Below are positions 1 through 9,195 of a stretch of 64,000 nucleotides of DNA, in pieces. How positions within the stretch are numbered: the first letter of the stretch is position 1; the number at the start of each line of letters is the position of its first letter. Origin of the DNA: DASSFZ01 sp035292585 (GTDB lineage Bacteria; Chloroflexota; Anaerolineae; Fen-1058); contig DATDPU010000148.1 of assembly GCA_035292585.1 (NCBI GenBank), positions 1 to 64,000 on the forward strand, in the 5' to 3' direction. The translations under genes and the position numbers were made by a program. Below the pieces are notes generated by a model. The model did no database searches. It was not told where the DNA came from and saw nothing but the letters and a program-made list of their open reading frames with translations.

Positions 1-425
1 TGCCTGCTACCCAAAAAACCAGTGAGGCAACCCGTGAAACAGGCCAAGTTAAACACTCACTTATCAGAATGGGCGGCTAATTCCGGGCCCAATGCCAGCT
101 TGGGCTGCTATTAGGCCTTTCTCTCCGACAAACTGCTAGTCGCTGTCGGAAAAACGTAACATATATTTCCTTGCTTGCCGTCGTTTTCCGACAAGAGCGA
201 ATGGTCCGTCAACTTGATTTGAAGAAAATTAACCTAAACGTGCGATGTTGGGATTTGATCGACAAGCAACAATACGTCGAACACCAGTTGGACACAGCCG
301 ATAACTACACTTGCGCGCATGTGGCCGATCACTTAGATGGATCGGCTACTAATGTAGCCACGACTTTCTCAGCCAGAAACAGCTAATCTGCCCGATCGTT
401 GTGGATTCTGATCAAGAACCAGGTT

Positions 426-448
426 CACTCTCCGTGAGAGAGTGTTTT
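426..448 (+). terminator. Rho-independent terminator-like hairpin
   Basis: A 7-bp stem (CACTCTC/GAGAGTG) with a 5-nt loop is followed directly by TTTTAT. It reads as a plus-strand terminator, but no gene was recognised upstream within the window. Confidence 0.45.
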
Positions 449-476
449 ATATTCACTTTTACGTGTACAGACACGA

Positions 477-586
477 CTAGTACTTCGACAACTTGAAGTT
501 GCGTAGTTCCCGCCGCAGTTGCACTGCGGCGGACGGCAGTACAACTGCCGTCCCAACCCCGCAGAATTAGGCGGTCGGGGTACTAG
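477..586 (+). repeat. Dispersed repeat R2, copy 1
   Basis: The element is bounded by CTAGTACTTC and GTACTAG. It contains GCCGCAGTTGCA and CGGACGGCAGT-type inner palindromes. A close copy lies at 17449-17578 and a diverged one at 17575-17712. It shows no coding capacity and behaves like a non-autonomous intergenic element. Confidence 0.75.
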
Positions 587-1404
587 GATGGTTGAGAGAT
601 GCTGTGGCGAGCTGGCTCAAGACAGATTTAACCGCAAGCGCATCGCGCCAGTTCTGCTCAAGGCGACGATGTCCCCCTTCACCTCTGAGGCTACAGGAGC
701 CACCGAATCATATATACATCGATTTTTGCGAAAAAGATCAATGAAGTGGTATGAAATAGGATAGAGTTTATCCGAATTGCGCCAGCCGGAGGCAGTACGA
801 GCGTTGCACCGACCACTCGATCAAACCAAGTTCAAAACTTAGCGACATCAACTTTCGATCTGCTATGCTCTCGATCGAGCTGAACACGCACACAGAGCGA
901 TCGAGCGAGAATGCAGCGGGCGAACATCTTGCCCGCGGATCGATCACCGCATGGCTGTCTCCGGTTGTAGCTGCATGCGCGCCAGAAACAGTCGTTGCGT
1001 AATAGCTGCCCTCGACAAGCACTGCGAGTCCCTTGGCCGTCCTCAAGGCCGGTACGCTGCTCATCTCTGACCTCGGTTATACCAATTTCAAAGTCTTCGC
1101 CAATTAACCACGGTGCAGCTCACGCTCAGCCCATGCGCCAAAAGTAATCTCGTCGATCGCCTGGACGCACGCTCGCACGCAGCGTCAGTGTGCATCAGCA
1201 CGCAGTGAAGCTGTCGATGTAGTCATCTATCCAGCAACGAGCGCACACTGCCAGTACTCTCCGATGTCTGCGAAAACGATCGAAGTTACTCTTCATCGCT
1301 CGGCAATCTTGTTACTACCAATTCTAACAAAATTGCTTGTGAAACATGACAAGTTCTATGATATTATCCTGAAACAAGTTAACCTTAAGGAAATTTGAAA
1401 CATA

Positions 1405-1572
1405 GAGCTAGCTAAGGCTAGCTCATCAATCGACAGGCTTTGACCTGTACATCCTGCGAGAAGCGGCGGAGAGCCGCGACTTGCAGGGATACAAAAAACC
1501 AGCCGAGTTCCGCTCGCAACGTTCCTCGGCTGGCTGGTGGTGAAGATAAGCGCATCGCATGCGCTCGTCTTC
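1405..1572 (+). ncRNA. Candidate structured RNA: five consecutive hairpins
   Basis: Five stems follow each other. GAGCTAGC/GCTAGCTC has a 4-nt loop (1405-1424). ACAGG/CCTGT spans 1433-1448. A nested stem at 1451-1490 pairs an outer CTGC/GCAG with an inner GCGGC/GCCGC. CCAGCCGAG/CTCGGCTGG spans 1499-1533. A two-part stem at 1542-1572 has inner AGCGCAT/ATGCGCT and outer GAAGA/TCTTC. I do not recognise a known riboswitch or RNA family. It could be a leader RNA, a small RNA or the end of a decayed mobile element. Confidence 0.35.
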
Positions 1573-2515
1573 GTTGCGTATTATACCAGAAACCTTCGAC
1601 CTGGCAATGGCCCAGGGGTCAGAAATTCCGGCGCATTGGGAACCGCCGTGATCGCAGGCTTGTCAGGGCAGACGATTGAGATTTGCGGCGCCGCAAACAC
1701 TTGCGAGAGCCGGAAGTCGTTCGGGAATGAATTCTTCGGCGCGATGCGTCCAGAGCGCCCGCGAGGCGTGAGCGGGCCTGCTGGCGGTTGAAGCATCTGT
1801 ACAGGTGCATGAACAGTAGAGCTGAATAGGGCGCGTGAATCGTAGAGACAGGCCCTCTCCGACGAGACATTCGTTTTGGTGCGCGAGCTGCGCGGTGGAA
1901 TGCGCAGAGTGAATCGAGCAGGCAGGCCGTTTCGAAGCGTGAGATCGCGATGCGTCAACCTCGTTTTGTCCGACAAATCGTCTTACGTGTCGCCAGTGAC
2001 AGCGTAGCGATCAACGAAGCCTTGGCGTTTATACTCTGGCAGCTGTGTCGCTTTGCCATTCGCGCCGGCAATCGACAGCGCTTCCGCGCACTCTATCCGC
2101 AAGTTCGAGAAACAGCCCTCCGGCAACCTTCGCGTCAGCGCCTGATTCAGCGGCGACTTCCCGCTGCAGCTTGGGGCGTGGCGGTAGGCGCGGCTCACAC
2201 TCAGTTTGCCAAACACCGGGAAGTAGCCCACCGCATTCTACGAGCGCTCGAGCGCCGGGCTGGATTGCCAGCCCCGTTGTGGCGCGTACGCTTCGGATTC
2301 CTCGCGTCGCACCAGAAACAGCTGCAACAGCTTGGGTCGCATGCGCAACAGCTGACGTCACTGGCTACGTTCCATCTGGTTCAGCGTAGCCCAGGACGTG
2401 AGTTAGCCGGACGAACCGGATTTAGTCACGCCTTATTCGAGCGGATCCCTGCGCCGAACACATCGAGGCGTCAACCAAAGCGGAATTCGCTCTGGATGGC
2501 CAAGGGGAGAGGGCT

Positions 2516-3922
2516 GTGAGCATTCAAGTAGAAAATCAGATGGCTTTTCAAGGCGCCCTGAGAAGGGACATCGTCAAACAACCGTACCAGGGCTTCGTCT
2601 TTCCCTTCTTCGACCGCCGGACGCTGCTGGTGTTCATAGACACGCTGTTGGTGGTGTTGTCGGTGGGAGGCGCGATTTTGCTTTGGCAGCCGGCGCCTGA
2701 CTTGCCTTCTGCGATCAGCGCTATCGGCGCTTACTGGTATTGGTTTCCCATCATGCTGGGCAGCTGGTGGGCGCTGGCCTGGCTCAACGATCTCTACGAC
2801 GTCCCCACCTCAAATCGCAAAGTCCTGAGCGCCGTGCGGGTTGTCAGCGTTGGCGCGCTGCTGCTTGGCATTTACCTGGCCCTAGCTTACCTGAAATTGA
2901 GCACGCTATCCGGCGTCCTTGCGCTCTACTTCGTGCTCATCGCGCTGCCCAGCATCGCCCTGTGGCGTTGGCTGTATGCCATCGTACTCAATACCCCGCC
3001 CTTCCGACATCGCGTGTTGGTCATTGGCGAGGACGAGCAGGAGCGATTTATCGCCAACGCGCTTAAGCGACATCCTGCGAACTATCATGTATTGGGTTAT
3101 GCCGATCTCCCTGACCTGTTGCGGCAGCGTCGAATCCACGAGATCGTCGTGGCCAGCGGCACTAAACCCGAATTGGAAAGCAACCTCTTCCAATTGCTGT
3201 CAGACTGCCGGGCGGAAGGAATGCGCGTATCGCAGATGCCCGATCTGTATGAAAGGCTTTACCACAGCACCCCTATCCCCTATATCGATAGCAGTTGGGC
3301 GCTGGGGGCGGTGCAGGATATGCCCGTCTTTGGGATTCTCCCTACCGTCATGAAGCGTCTGCTGGATGTGGTGCTGGGGCTGGCCGGATTGACGGTTTTC
3401 ATGCTGGTATTGCCCGTGCTGGCGCTCGCCATCCGCCTGGATTCGCCTGGAACGATATTCTATCGTCAGGTACGCTGTGGACGCGCCGGCAAGCCGTTTT
3501 CCATCATCAAATTCCGCACAATGTACTCGGACGCCGAAAAGGATGGCCGGCCGCGCTGGGCGACTCAACATGACGATCGCATTACCCGCGTGGGGCGCTT
3601 CCTGCGCAAGACACGCCTGGATGAAGTGCCTCAGGTGATCAACGTGCTGCGCGGGGAGATGAGCGTCATCGGCCCTCGTCCCGAGCGCCCCGAGTTTATT
3701 AAGGAATTACAGCAGGTGATTCCCTTTTATCGCGCCCGGCTGCTTGCCAAACCCGGACTTACGGGCTGGGCGCAGATTCATTATCCCTATGGCAACACGG
3801 TTGAAGACGCACTGATGAAGCTGCAATATGATTTCTATTACCTGCGTCACTGGTCGGTGTGGCTAGACCTCTACATTGTTTTCCGAACCTTTAGCGTGGT
3901 GTTCAAGTTTATGGGGACTTGA
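2516..3922 (+). CDS. Polyprenyl-phosphate sugar-1-phosphate transferase (exopolysaccharide priming enzyme)
   Basis: It transfers a sugar-1-phosphate from an NDP-sugar to undecaprenyl phosphate at the inner face of the membrane, the first step of repeat-unit assembly. The 468 residues show four or five membrane segments in 1-160, a Rossmann-like middle part (about 165-255), one more hydrophobic segment (282-308) and the Bac_transf domain (275-468). Visible motifs are KFRTM (332-336), the acidic pair in RLDEVPQ (D369/E370) and GPRPERPEF (386-394), typical of the WbaP/WcaJ/PssY family. The GTG start follows a purine-rich AAGGGGAG. It opens a long plus-strand polysaccharide locus. The sugar substrate cannot be read from sequence. 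Confidence 0.93.
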   Translation: MSIQVENQMAFQGALRRDIVKQPYQGFVFPFFDRRTLLVFIDTLLVVLSVGGAILLWQPAPDLPSAISAIGAYWYWFPIMLGSWWALAWLNDLYDVPTSNRKVLSAVRVVSVGALLLGIYLALAYLKLSTLSGVLALYFVLIALPSIALWRWLYAIVLNTPPFRHRVLVIGEDEQERFIANALKRHPANYHVLGYADLPDLLRQRRIHEIVVASGTKPELESNLFQLLSDCRAEGMRVSQMPDLYERLYHSTPIPYIDSSWALGAVQDMPVFGILPTVMKRLLDVVLGLAGLTVFMLVLPVLALAIRLDSPGTIFYRQVRCGRAGKPFSIIKFRTMYSDAEKDGRPRWATQHDDRITRVGRFLRKTRLDEVPQVINVLRGEMSVIGPRPERPEFIKELQQVIPFYRARLLAKPGLTGWAQIHYPYGNTVEDALMKLQYDFYYLRHWSVWLDLYIVFRTFSVVFKFMGT

Positions 3923-3952
3923 TTCGCGCACTTCTACACGGAGAACCCTATC

Positions 3953-4990
3953 ATGCCAGGTAAACTATCGCAAGGGCTCGATCCAGCGGGCCACTCTTTT
4001 CTGGTGACCGGCGGCGCAGGCTTCATCGGCTCGCACATTGTGCGCTGGCTCGTCGCCAACGGGGCGCAGGTGCGCGTGCTGGATCTGCTCGCCCCACGGC
4101 AATGGAATAACCTCGCAACCATCTTGGATCGCATCGAGTTATTCGAAGGCAACATCTGCGACATGGATACCGTTCGCCAGGCAGTGACGGGCGTCCAATA
4201 TGTCCTGCACCTTGCCGCCCTGACGTCCGTGCCGGAGTCAGTTGCTCACCCGGAACACAATCTGGCGAGCAACGTTATCGGCACACACAACATATTAGTG
4301 GCGGCTCGGGAGGCAGCCGTGCGCCGCGTGGTCTTCTCCTCCTCCTGCGCCGTCTACGGCGATCAGGCTTCTCCTCACCACGAGGGGCTGGCTCCACGCG
4401 CGCTCTCCCCCTACGCGGCCGCCAAGCTCAGCGGCGAGCAGCTCTGCCGTTCGTTCACGCACGTGTATGGGCTGCCGACGGTCTGTCTGCGGTACTTCAA
4501 CGTGTTCGGCCCCGGTCAGAACCCGTTTGGCAGCTATGCCGCGGTCATCCCCCAGTTCATCATGATGCTGCTCCGCGGCCAACGACCCGTGATCTACGGT
4601 GACGGTCGTCAGGCGCGCGATTTCGTTTACGTCGATGATGTCGTCAAGGCCAACCTGCTCGCGTGTAGCGCGGAGGCAGTAGTCGGCGGTGAATTCAATG
4701 TCGGGACCGGGCAAGAGACCAGTATCCTCGACTTACTGACGGCGCTGAAGGATGGTCTGCAAGTTAAATCCAGGCCGATTTTCGCCCCGGCGCGTGTCGG
4801 CGATATCGTTCGATCGTATGGCGATATCTCGCGTGCGCGCACCCTGCTGGGATACCGACCCAGTGTCGGACTGGCTGAAGGGCTGCGCGAAACATTTCAG
4901 TGGTATCGCGAACAAGGCGCACGCTTTTGGGTGCAGGCGAAAGAAAATGCGCCACAGGCTTTCTCGCCACGCCCCTCTCTGGCATATTAG
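3953..4990 (+). CDS. NAD-dependent NDP-sugar epimerase/dehydratase (extended SDR)
   Basis: An extended short-chain dehydrogenase that most likely epimerises an NDP-sugar for the polymer made by the surrounding locus. The nucleotide-binding GGAGFIG lies at residues 20-26, the SSS of the active site at 129-131 and the catalytic pair YAAAK at Tyr154/Lys158. YFNVFGPGQNP is typical of UDP-glucose or UDP-GlcNAc 4-epimerases (GalE/WbpP group), and 345 residues fits that family. It starts 30 bases after the priming transferase. The exact substrate is inferred only. Confidence 0.9.
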   Translation: MPGKLSQGLDPAGHSFLVTGGAGFIGSHIVRWLVANGAQVRVLDLLAPRQWNNLATILDRIELFEGNICDMDTVRQAVTGVQYVLHLAALTSVPESVAHPEHNLASNVIGTHNILVAAREAAVRRVVFSSSCAVYGDQASPHHEGLAPRALSPYAAAKLSGEQLCRSFTHVYGLPTVCLRYFNVFGPGQNPFGSYAAVIPQFIMMLLRGQRPVIYGDGRQARDFVYVDDVVKANLLACSAEAVVGGEFNVGTGQETSILDLLTALKDGLQVKSRPIFAPARVGDIVRSYGDISRARTLLGYRPSVGLAEGLRETFQWYREQGARFWVQAKENAPQAFSPRPSLAY

Positions 4991-4993
4991 GAG

Positions 4994-5071
4994 CTCACCT
5001 TACGCCGCCGCCGTTCAACTTCGCTCGAAGCCCGCGTCCGCGCGGTCGGGGAGCCAACGGCGTAAGGTGAG
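4994..5071 (+). repeat. Palindromic repeat R1, copy 1
   Basis: It has perfect 14-bp terminal inverted repeats, CTCACCTTACGCCG and CGGCGTAAGGTGAG, around a 50-bp core containing CGAAGCCCGCGTCC and GGTCGGGGAG. It fills the gap between the epimerase and the tyrosine kinase; the kinase ribosome-binding site (TAGGAG) begins just after it. Related copies lie at 6748-6921 and, inverted, at 57593-57713. Confidence 0.85.
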
Positions 5072-5085
5072 TTAGGAGTACGGGA

Positions 5086-6714
5086 ATGAACGACTTTGCA
5101 GATCTGCGTGTCTATACCGCCATTGTCTTAAGACAGTGGTGGTTGCTGGTTCTGGCCGCAGTGGCCGGAGCAGCGATTGGCTTTGCAGTCAGTCAAGGGC
5201 AACCCCGCATTTACCAGGCGGCCACGACGCTCATCGTCGGCCAATCGATTCAGGCTACTCAACTGGATAGCCGGGACCTGCTGACCAGTGAACAGCTGGC
5301 CCAGACCTATGCCGAGATTGCCCGGCGCCAGCCGGTTTTGCAAAGTGTGGTCGATGCGCTGGGTTTGAACGTCACCTGGACCGCCCTGAAAGGGCGGGTG
5401 AAAATCAAGCTCATCGAAGGCACGCAGCTGCTCGAAATCCGGGCGGAGGCGAACGTTCCAGAGGAGGCGGCGCGTATCGCGGATGAAGTCGCCCGCCAGT
5501 TGATTCTTCTCAGCCCCACGGCCAACGTGCAAAACCAGGAGGACGAGAACCAGAACTTCGTGCGCCAGCAGCTCGATAGCTTGCAGACGAAAATCGAAGG
5601 GGGACAGGCAAAGTTACTTGAGCTGGAGGCTATGCTCGCCGATGCCCTGTTGACAAACCGACCAGCCGTAACCCCGACGCTGCAAACTGATCCCGTCCAA
5701 TCCCTTCAGGTTGAGATTAGCGCCCTGGAGCGCCTGCTTGCCGATTGGCAGGCCAACTATGCGCAGCTGCTGACCTTCACCGAGGCTAAAACTTCGTCCA
5801 ACTTCCTGTCGGTCATCGAGCCGGCCCAACTCGACGGTTCTGCCACTCGCCCTAATGTTCGGTTGAATTCCGCCCTGGCCGGGGTGATAGGCTTCATTCT
5901 GGTTTTCGGTGTGATCGTTGTGCGCGTGTACCTGAGCGACGTGTTCATGTCGAGCGACGATCTGAGCCAATTCCTGGATTTAGCTTATCTGGGCGCTGTC
6001 AGCCGCATTCGAGGCAGGCATTATCAGCACAAGCTGATCACGTGGCGTGAGCCTTTCGCGCCCGCTTCGGAAGCCTATCGGATCATCCGCAGCAACATCC
6101 AGTTCATGTCTGCTGTTCAGCCCTCCAAATCCATCATGATCACCAGCCCCACTCCCGGTGAAGGCAAAAGTATCACCGCAGCAAACCTGGCCGTGGTGAT
6201 AGCTCAAGCCGGCTTCAAAACCATTATCGTGGACGCCGACCTGAGACGGCCCGTGCAGCATAGGATTTTCGCAGTGCCCAACCGGGAAGGGCTGTCCGAT
6301 CTGTTGTGCGCGCCCGGCCCCGAACTCAACGGGCACCTCCAGAGTACCGGCATCGAGAACCTGAGCGTGATCACCAGCGGGACGCCACCGACGACGAACC
6401 CGTCGGAGCTGTTGAGCTCGCAGTATATGGGCCGGCTGGCAAGCCGGTTGAATCAGATCGCCGATGTCATCATTTTTGATGTGCCGCCGACGCTGGTTGT
6501 AGCCGACGCCGCGGTTTTGTCCATTCAGGTAGATAGTGTGGTGATGGTGATTGAGGCCGGGCGGACTCGCCGTGACGTTGCCAGGCAAGCGATGTCGAAC
6601 CTGCGGCAGGCCGGCGCGCGATTGTTAGGAGGCGTGCTGAACGGTGTCCTGGATACTCGGCGGACCGGCTACTATTCTGGCGCGCGAGCAATCAAGGCGA
6701 AAAGCCCGCAGTGA
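5086..6714 (+). CDS. Wzz-type chain-length regulator fused to a BY-kinase
   Basis: A cytoplasmic-membrane protein that controls polymer length and export. It has an N-terminal Wzz domain with a first membrane segment (about 17-37), a coiled-coil periplasmic part (about 150-235), a second membrane segment (263-285), then a cytoplasmic ATPase domain. Walker A (PTPGEGKS) lies near 354-362, Walker A' (VDADLRRP) near 383 and Walker B (IIFDVPP) near 463. The tail after the kinase fold is short with only a YY pair, not the usual tyrosine cluster, so autophosphorylation may be limited. The ATG follows TAGGAG directly downstream of repeat R1. Confidence 0.93.
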   Translation: MNDFADLRVYTAIVLRQWWLLVLAAVAGAAIGFAVSQGQPRIYQAATTLIVGQSIQATQLDSRDLLTSEQLAQTYAEIARRQPVLQSVVDALGLNVTWTALKGRVKIKLIEGTQLLEIRAEANVPEEAARIADEVARQLILLSPTANVQNQEDENQNFVRQQLDSLQTKIEGGQAKLLELEAMLADALLTNRPAVTPTLQTDPVQSLQVEISALERLLADWQANYAQLLTFTEAKTSSNFLSVIEPAQLDGSATRPNVRLNSALAGVIGFILVFGVIVVRVYLSDVFMSSDDLSQFLDLAYLGAVSRIRGRHYQHKLITWREPFAPASEAYRIIRSNIQFMSAVQPSKSIMITSPTPGEGKSITAANLAVVIAQAGFKTIIVDADLRRPVQHRIFAVPNREGLSDLLCAPGPELNGHLQSTGIENLSVITSGTPPTTNPSELLSSQYMGRLASRLNQIADVIIFDVPPTLVVADAAVLSIQVDSVVMVIEAGRTRRDVARQAMSNLRQAGARLLGGVLNGVLDTRRTGYYSGARAIKAKSPQ

Positions 6715-6747
6715 CGCTGGTGATGACCCGCTACGCATTCTTACTCA

Positions 6748-6921
6748 CTCACCTTACGCCGCCGCCACCGGTCAAATCCTGCTCGAAGCCCGCGTCCACG
6801 CGGGCGTTGGTGGTTCCGAACCGACCGCGACGGAGCACCCCCTCCGCTGCGCTACGGGGGCTATAGTGCACCCGCCGCAGGCGGGTGGGACGCGGTCGGG
6901 GAGCAAACTGCGTAAGGTGAG
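6748..6921 (+). repeat. Palindromic repeat R1, copy 2 (long form)
   Basis: It begins with CTCACCTTACGCCG and ends with CTGCGTAAGGTGAG, so the ends pair with a few mismatches. The 174-bp copy has the same CTCGAAGCCCGCGTCC and CGGTCGGGGAGC blocks as copy 1, plus about 90 bp of extra GC-rich sequence. It occupies most of the 290-base gap between the BY-kinase and the O-antigen polymerase gene, where nothing else is visible. Confidence 0.82.
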
Positions 6922-7004
6922 TTATTAATCCGGGCGCGCCGAAAAGTAGTGAAGCGTTTTAGGGTTGAACCCTTGCATCTGCTGGTGACCGGGAGACCGC
7001 CGTA

Positions 7005-8414
7005 ATGGTGACAAGACAATGGGGTCGGCGGAACAGTCATAAGCCGCTGACTGATCCCAGCGACCTTTCGGAAGCAGGCCAGTCGCCTTTGTCAAGGCGA
7101 CTCATAATGATCTGGCTGGTGGGCACGCTGGTCCTATTGCCAGTGGATCTTATTTCGTTGCCGCTCAATATGAACCTGGTGGATTTTTGGATCTTGATGG
7201 GGCTGCCTATTCTTGTGTTATCTTTTACCCGCGCGCATCACGTCATAAGTTTTCCTTACACGATTGCCATATGGATTATTTTGCTTGCCAGTTTCGCCAG
7301 CACCTTTGCCGCTCCGGCCCCACAGAACAGCCTGGCGGTTATCGTGAAGGAGGTCTATGTATATATTTGGTTTGTCACGCTAACGGCGATTCTTGCCAAA
7401 CTAAACGCCAGGGACTTGCGTCGCATACTGGTCGTTTGGAGTGGGATGGTGTTTGTGCATGGGTTCGTGATTGTGGCTCAATTCGTATCGCCAGATTTCT
7501 GGCGGCTCACGGCTAGACTTGCCGGAAGTCTAAAGGACTTTGAAATTTACCGTCCCTCCGGTTTGTTCGTGAATGCCAATTCGGCCGCTATTTTCCAATT
7601 GCTTGGTTTTGTACCGCTCGTGCTGGCGAGTCCTTCCAGAAAAAGAGCTATGATCTTAGGGACAGTGTTATTGCTCACGATGCTGGCTACAGGCTCGATG
7701 GGTGCAGCCGTGGCATTCACGGCCGGCCTGGCCGTCGCCATACTGGCAATCTTCTTGAGTGGACACCTGGCCCTTATCCTCAAGATGTTTGTGCGGTCAG
7801 CTATCGCTATCGCGCTTCTCGGAGGGTTACTCTACCTCGTTGTCAGCCGCAATGAGCGCTTTCAGGAGCACATCGAACGCATTCTGGTTGGACGCGCTGA
7901 TCGATCATCCGAAGGGCGCTTTGACCTGTGGCAGCGAGGACTCGACGCGTTTCTTGACCAAAACACGTTCTTGTGGGGCGTTGGCCCGGAGAATTTCAGG
8001 GAGGTGGACCCGGCGGAGACAGACAATCAGTTACACAATGATTTGCTGGCTTTCTCAGTGGAGCGCGGATTGTTAGGCGCTCTGGGTTTGGCGCTATTTG
8101 CCGTAATCGCCGTGAGCAGAGCGGCCTATATGGTGGTGATACGTAATAAATATCCGGCTCGGGCGCAACTCACCGTCGTCGTTTTCCTGGCAGCCAGTAT
8201 AGCGGCCAGCGTCGAATCGCTAACCCATCAGGTTTTCCATTTTCGTGAATTGTGGTTGGTCTTGGCCTTCCAAGAGGCCATGCTCTATCGGATGACCATT
8301 TCCGAAAGTGGGGTGAAATCAACGCTTCGCCCGCGGTACGCGACGCCAAACCCGCGGCCTGGGCTTGTCGTACAGCCGCATGTTATCGAGGATAGGTTAC
8401 ATCTTGCAGATTGA
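7005..8414 (+). CDS. O-antigen ligase/polymerase family membrane protein (Wzy/WaaL-like)
   Basis: A multi-spanning membrane protein of 469 residues with about 11-12 hydrophobic segments. The PF04932-type loop is seen around residues 290-345, where SSEGRFDLWQRGL and WGVGPENF precede a conserved His (QLHND). Such proteins polymerise undecaprenyl-linked repeat units or attach polymers to an acceptor outside the cytoplasmic membrane. Position next to the Wzz/BY-kinase and a Wzx flippase favours a Wzy polymerase role. The first 30 residues are polar. The 3' end overlaps the next gene by about 11 bases. Confidence 0.88.
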   Translation: MVTRQWGRRNSHKPLTDPSDLSEAGQSPLSRRLIMIWLVGTLVLLPVDLISLPLNMNLVDFWILMGLPILVLSFTRAHHVISFPYTIAIWIILLASFASTFAAPAPQNSLAVIVKEVYVYIWFVTLTAILAKLNARDLRRILVVWSGMVFVHGFVIVAQFVSPDFWRLTARLAGSLKDFEIYRPSGLFVNANSAAIFQLLGFVPLVLASPSRKRAMILGTVLLLTMLATGSMGAAVAFTAGLAVAILAIFLSGHLALILKMFVRSAIAIALLGGLLYLVVSRNERFQEHIERILVGRADRSSEGRFDLWQRGLDAFLDQNTFLWGVGPENFREVDPAETDNQLHNDLLAFSVERGLLGALGLALFAVIAVSRAAYMVVIRNKYPARAQLTVVVFLAASIAASVESLTHQVFHFRELWLVLAFQEAMLYRMTISESGVKSTLRPRYATPNPRPGLVVQPHVIEDRLHLAD

Positions 8415-9195
8415 ACTCATGGGTTGCACGAGCGCCGGAAAGTCTACCCTGACCCGAAGCATACTTCAGGTCTGCCGCGAGCAAGGGGTTGACGTTTTTC
8501 GGCGTGACGATTTTGTACTCAAGCAAATCCGGTTGAATGGGATCAAAGGCCATCTGCCGCGAACGCTCCTGGTGGATGCGCTGGCCTTATTTGCCTGCTT
8601 GCTGACCTGGCGCAACAATCTCAAGTTCTATCGTTTTGCGACTCGACTTCTTTTTCAGTTGCCCATCGCCCTGTTTGATAAACTCAATTTGCTCAGAAAC
8701 GTTCTCAAGAAGATAGGCATCCACGAAATCATCCGTTTCCGCAGCACCGACCAGCAGGTCATCCTGGTGGATGAGGGTGTTTTGCAAGCAGCTCATAATC
8801 TCTTTGTGCATAGCGCTGTCCAGGTGGAAATGGAACACTTAGCGACTTTTGTCAGGTTAATACCGTTTCCAGATGTGATCGTTTACATCCGGCCGCCTGA
8901 ATCACGATTGATCGACCGAACAATGATCCGGGGACACAAGCGCATTCCAGACCGCTCTTATAACAACGTAGTCCGTTTTGTCAAACAGGCCGTGGCTACT
9001 TTTGATCAACTGGCACAAAATCCCAGCGTTGAGAGCAGGTTGGTGGTTGTCGATGGCGGACCGGCTGTCGCCTTTGCCGCAAGCTGTCAAGACGACCCAA
9101 AATTCAATCTCGCTCTAAGACTCATTCGAACGGGTGTCACCGCTGGCATGACCAATACTTTCACCGAAACTACCCCGCGCGAGGCCTACACATGA
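8404..9195 (+). CDS. P-loop kinase-like protein, substrate unknown
   Basis: About 263 residues. The N-terminal P-loop (GCTSAGKST) is followed by a hydrophobic helical part, then a DEG in VILVDEGV and an arginine-rich lid-like segment (RLIDRTMIRGH). The layout resembles thymidylate/deoxynucleoside kinases rather than APS kinase, but no family could be named. The frame opens at a TTG at 8365, but TTG 8404 with AGGATAGG about 7 bases upstream places the P-loop close to the N-terminus and is preferred. It overlaps both neighbours (11 bases with the polymerase; 4 bases with the next gene), so it is translated as part of the operon. A second kinase-like protein lies at 15920-17452. Confidence 0.75.
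   Translation: MQIELMGCTSAGKSTLTRSILQVCREQGVDVFRRDDFVLKQIRLNGIKGHLPRTLLVDALALFACLLTWRNNLKFYRFATRLLFQLPIALFDKLNLLRNVLKKIGIHEIIRFRSTDQQVILVDEGVLQAAHNLFVHSAVQVEMEHLATFVRLIPFPDVIVYIRPPESRLIDRTMIRGHKRIPDRSYNNVVRFVKQAVATFDQLAQNPSVESRLVVVDGGPAVAFAASCQDDPKFNLALRLIRTGVTAGMTNTFTETTPREAYT

Larger units (their letters stand above)
1..2515. other. Long region without a recognisable gene
   Basis: No open frame here gives a protein I can assign, and the frames on both strands are short, Arg/Gln-rich and overlapping. The stretch holds a terminator-like hairpin (426-448), one copy of repeat R2 (477-586) and a run of hairpins at 1405-1572. A 189-codon frame at 1950-2519 ends in a GTGA overlap with the next gene, but its composition looks like noise and it shows no domain. 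It may be decayed mobile DNA or an old gene; I cannot tell. Confidence 0.6.

Noticed and set aside
768..1064. 98-codon minus-strand frame in the left gene-free region
   Set aside because: No recognisable domain and no start signal; composition looks random.
1581..1976. 131-codon minus-strand frame overlapping other frames
   Set aside because: Pro/Arg-rich with no family match; it runs into the hairpin region and is probably not translated.
1950..2519. 189-codon frame ending in a GTGA overlap with the priming transferase
   Set aside because: The overlap is suggestive, but the product is Arg/Gln-rich with no domain, and several frames on the other strand are equally open. No ribosome-binding site stands out.
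6771..6790. tRNA T-loop-like GGTCAAATCC
   Set aside because: It lies inside repeat R1 and no acceptor or anticodon arm can be formed around it.
8404..9195. Idea that the kinase-like protein is the missing APS kinase
   Set aside because: The P-loop fits, but the segments after it resemble nucleoside or thymidylate kinases and lack the APS kinase blocks I would expect.
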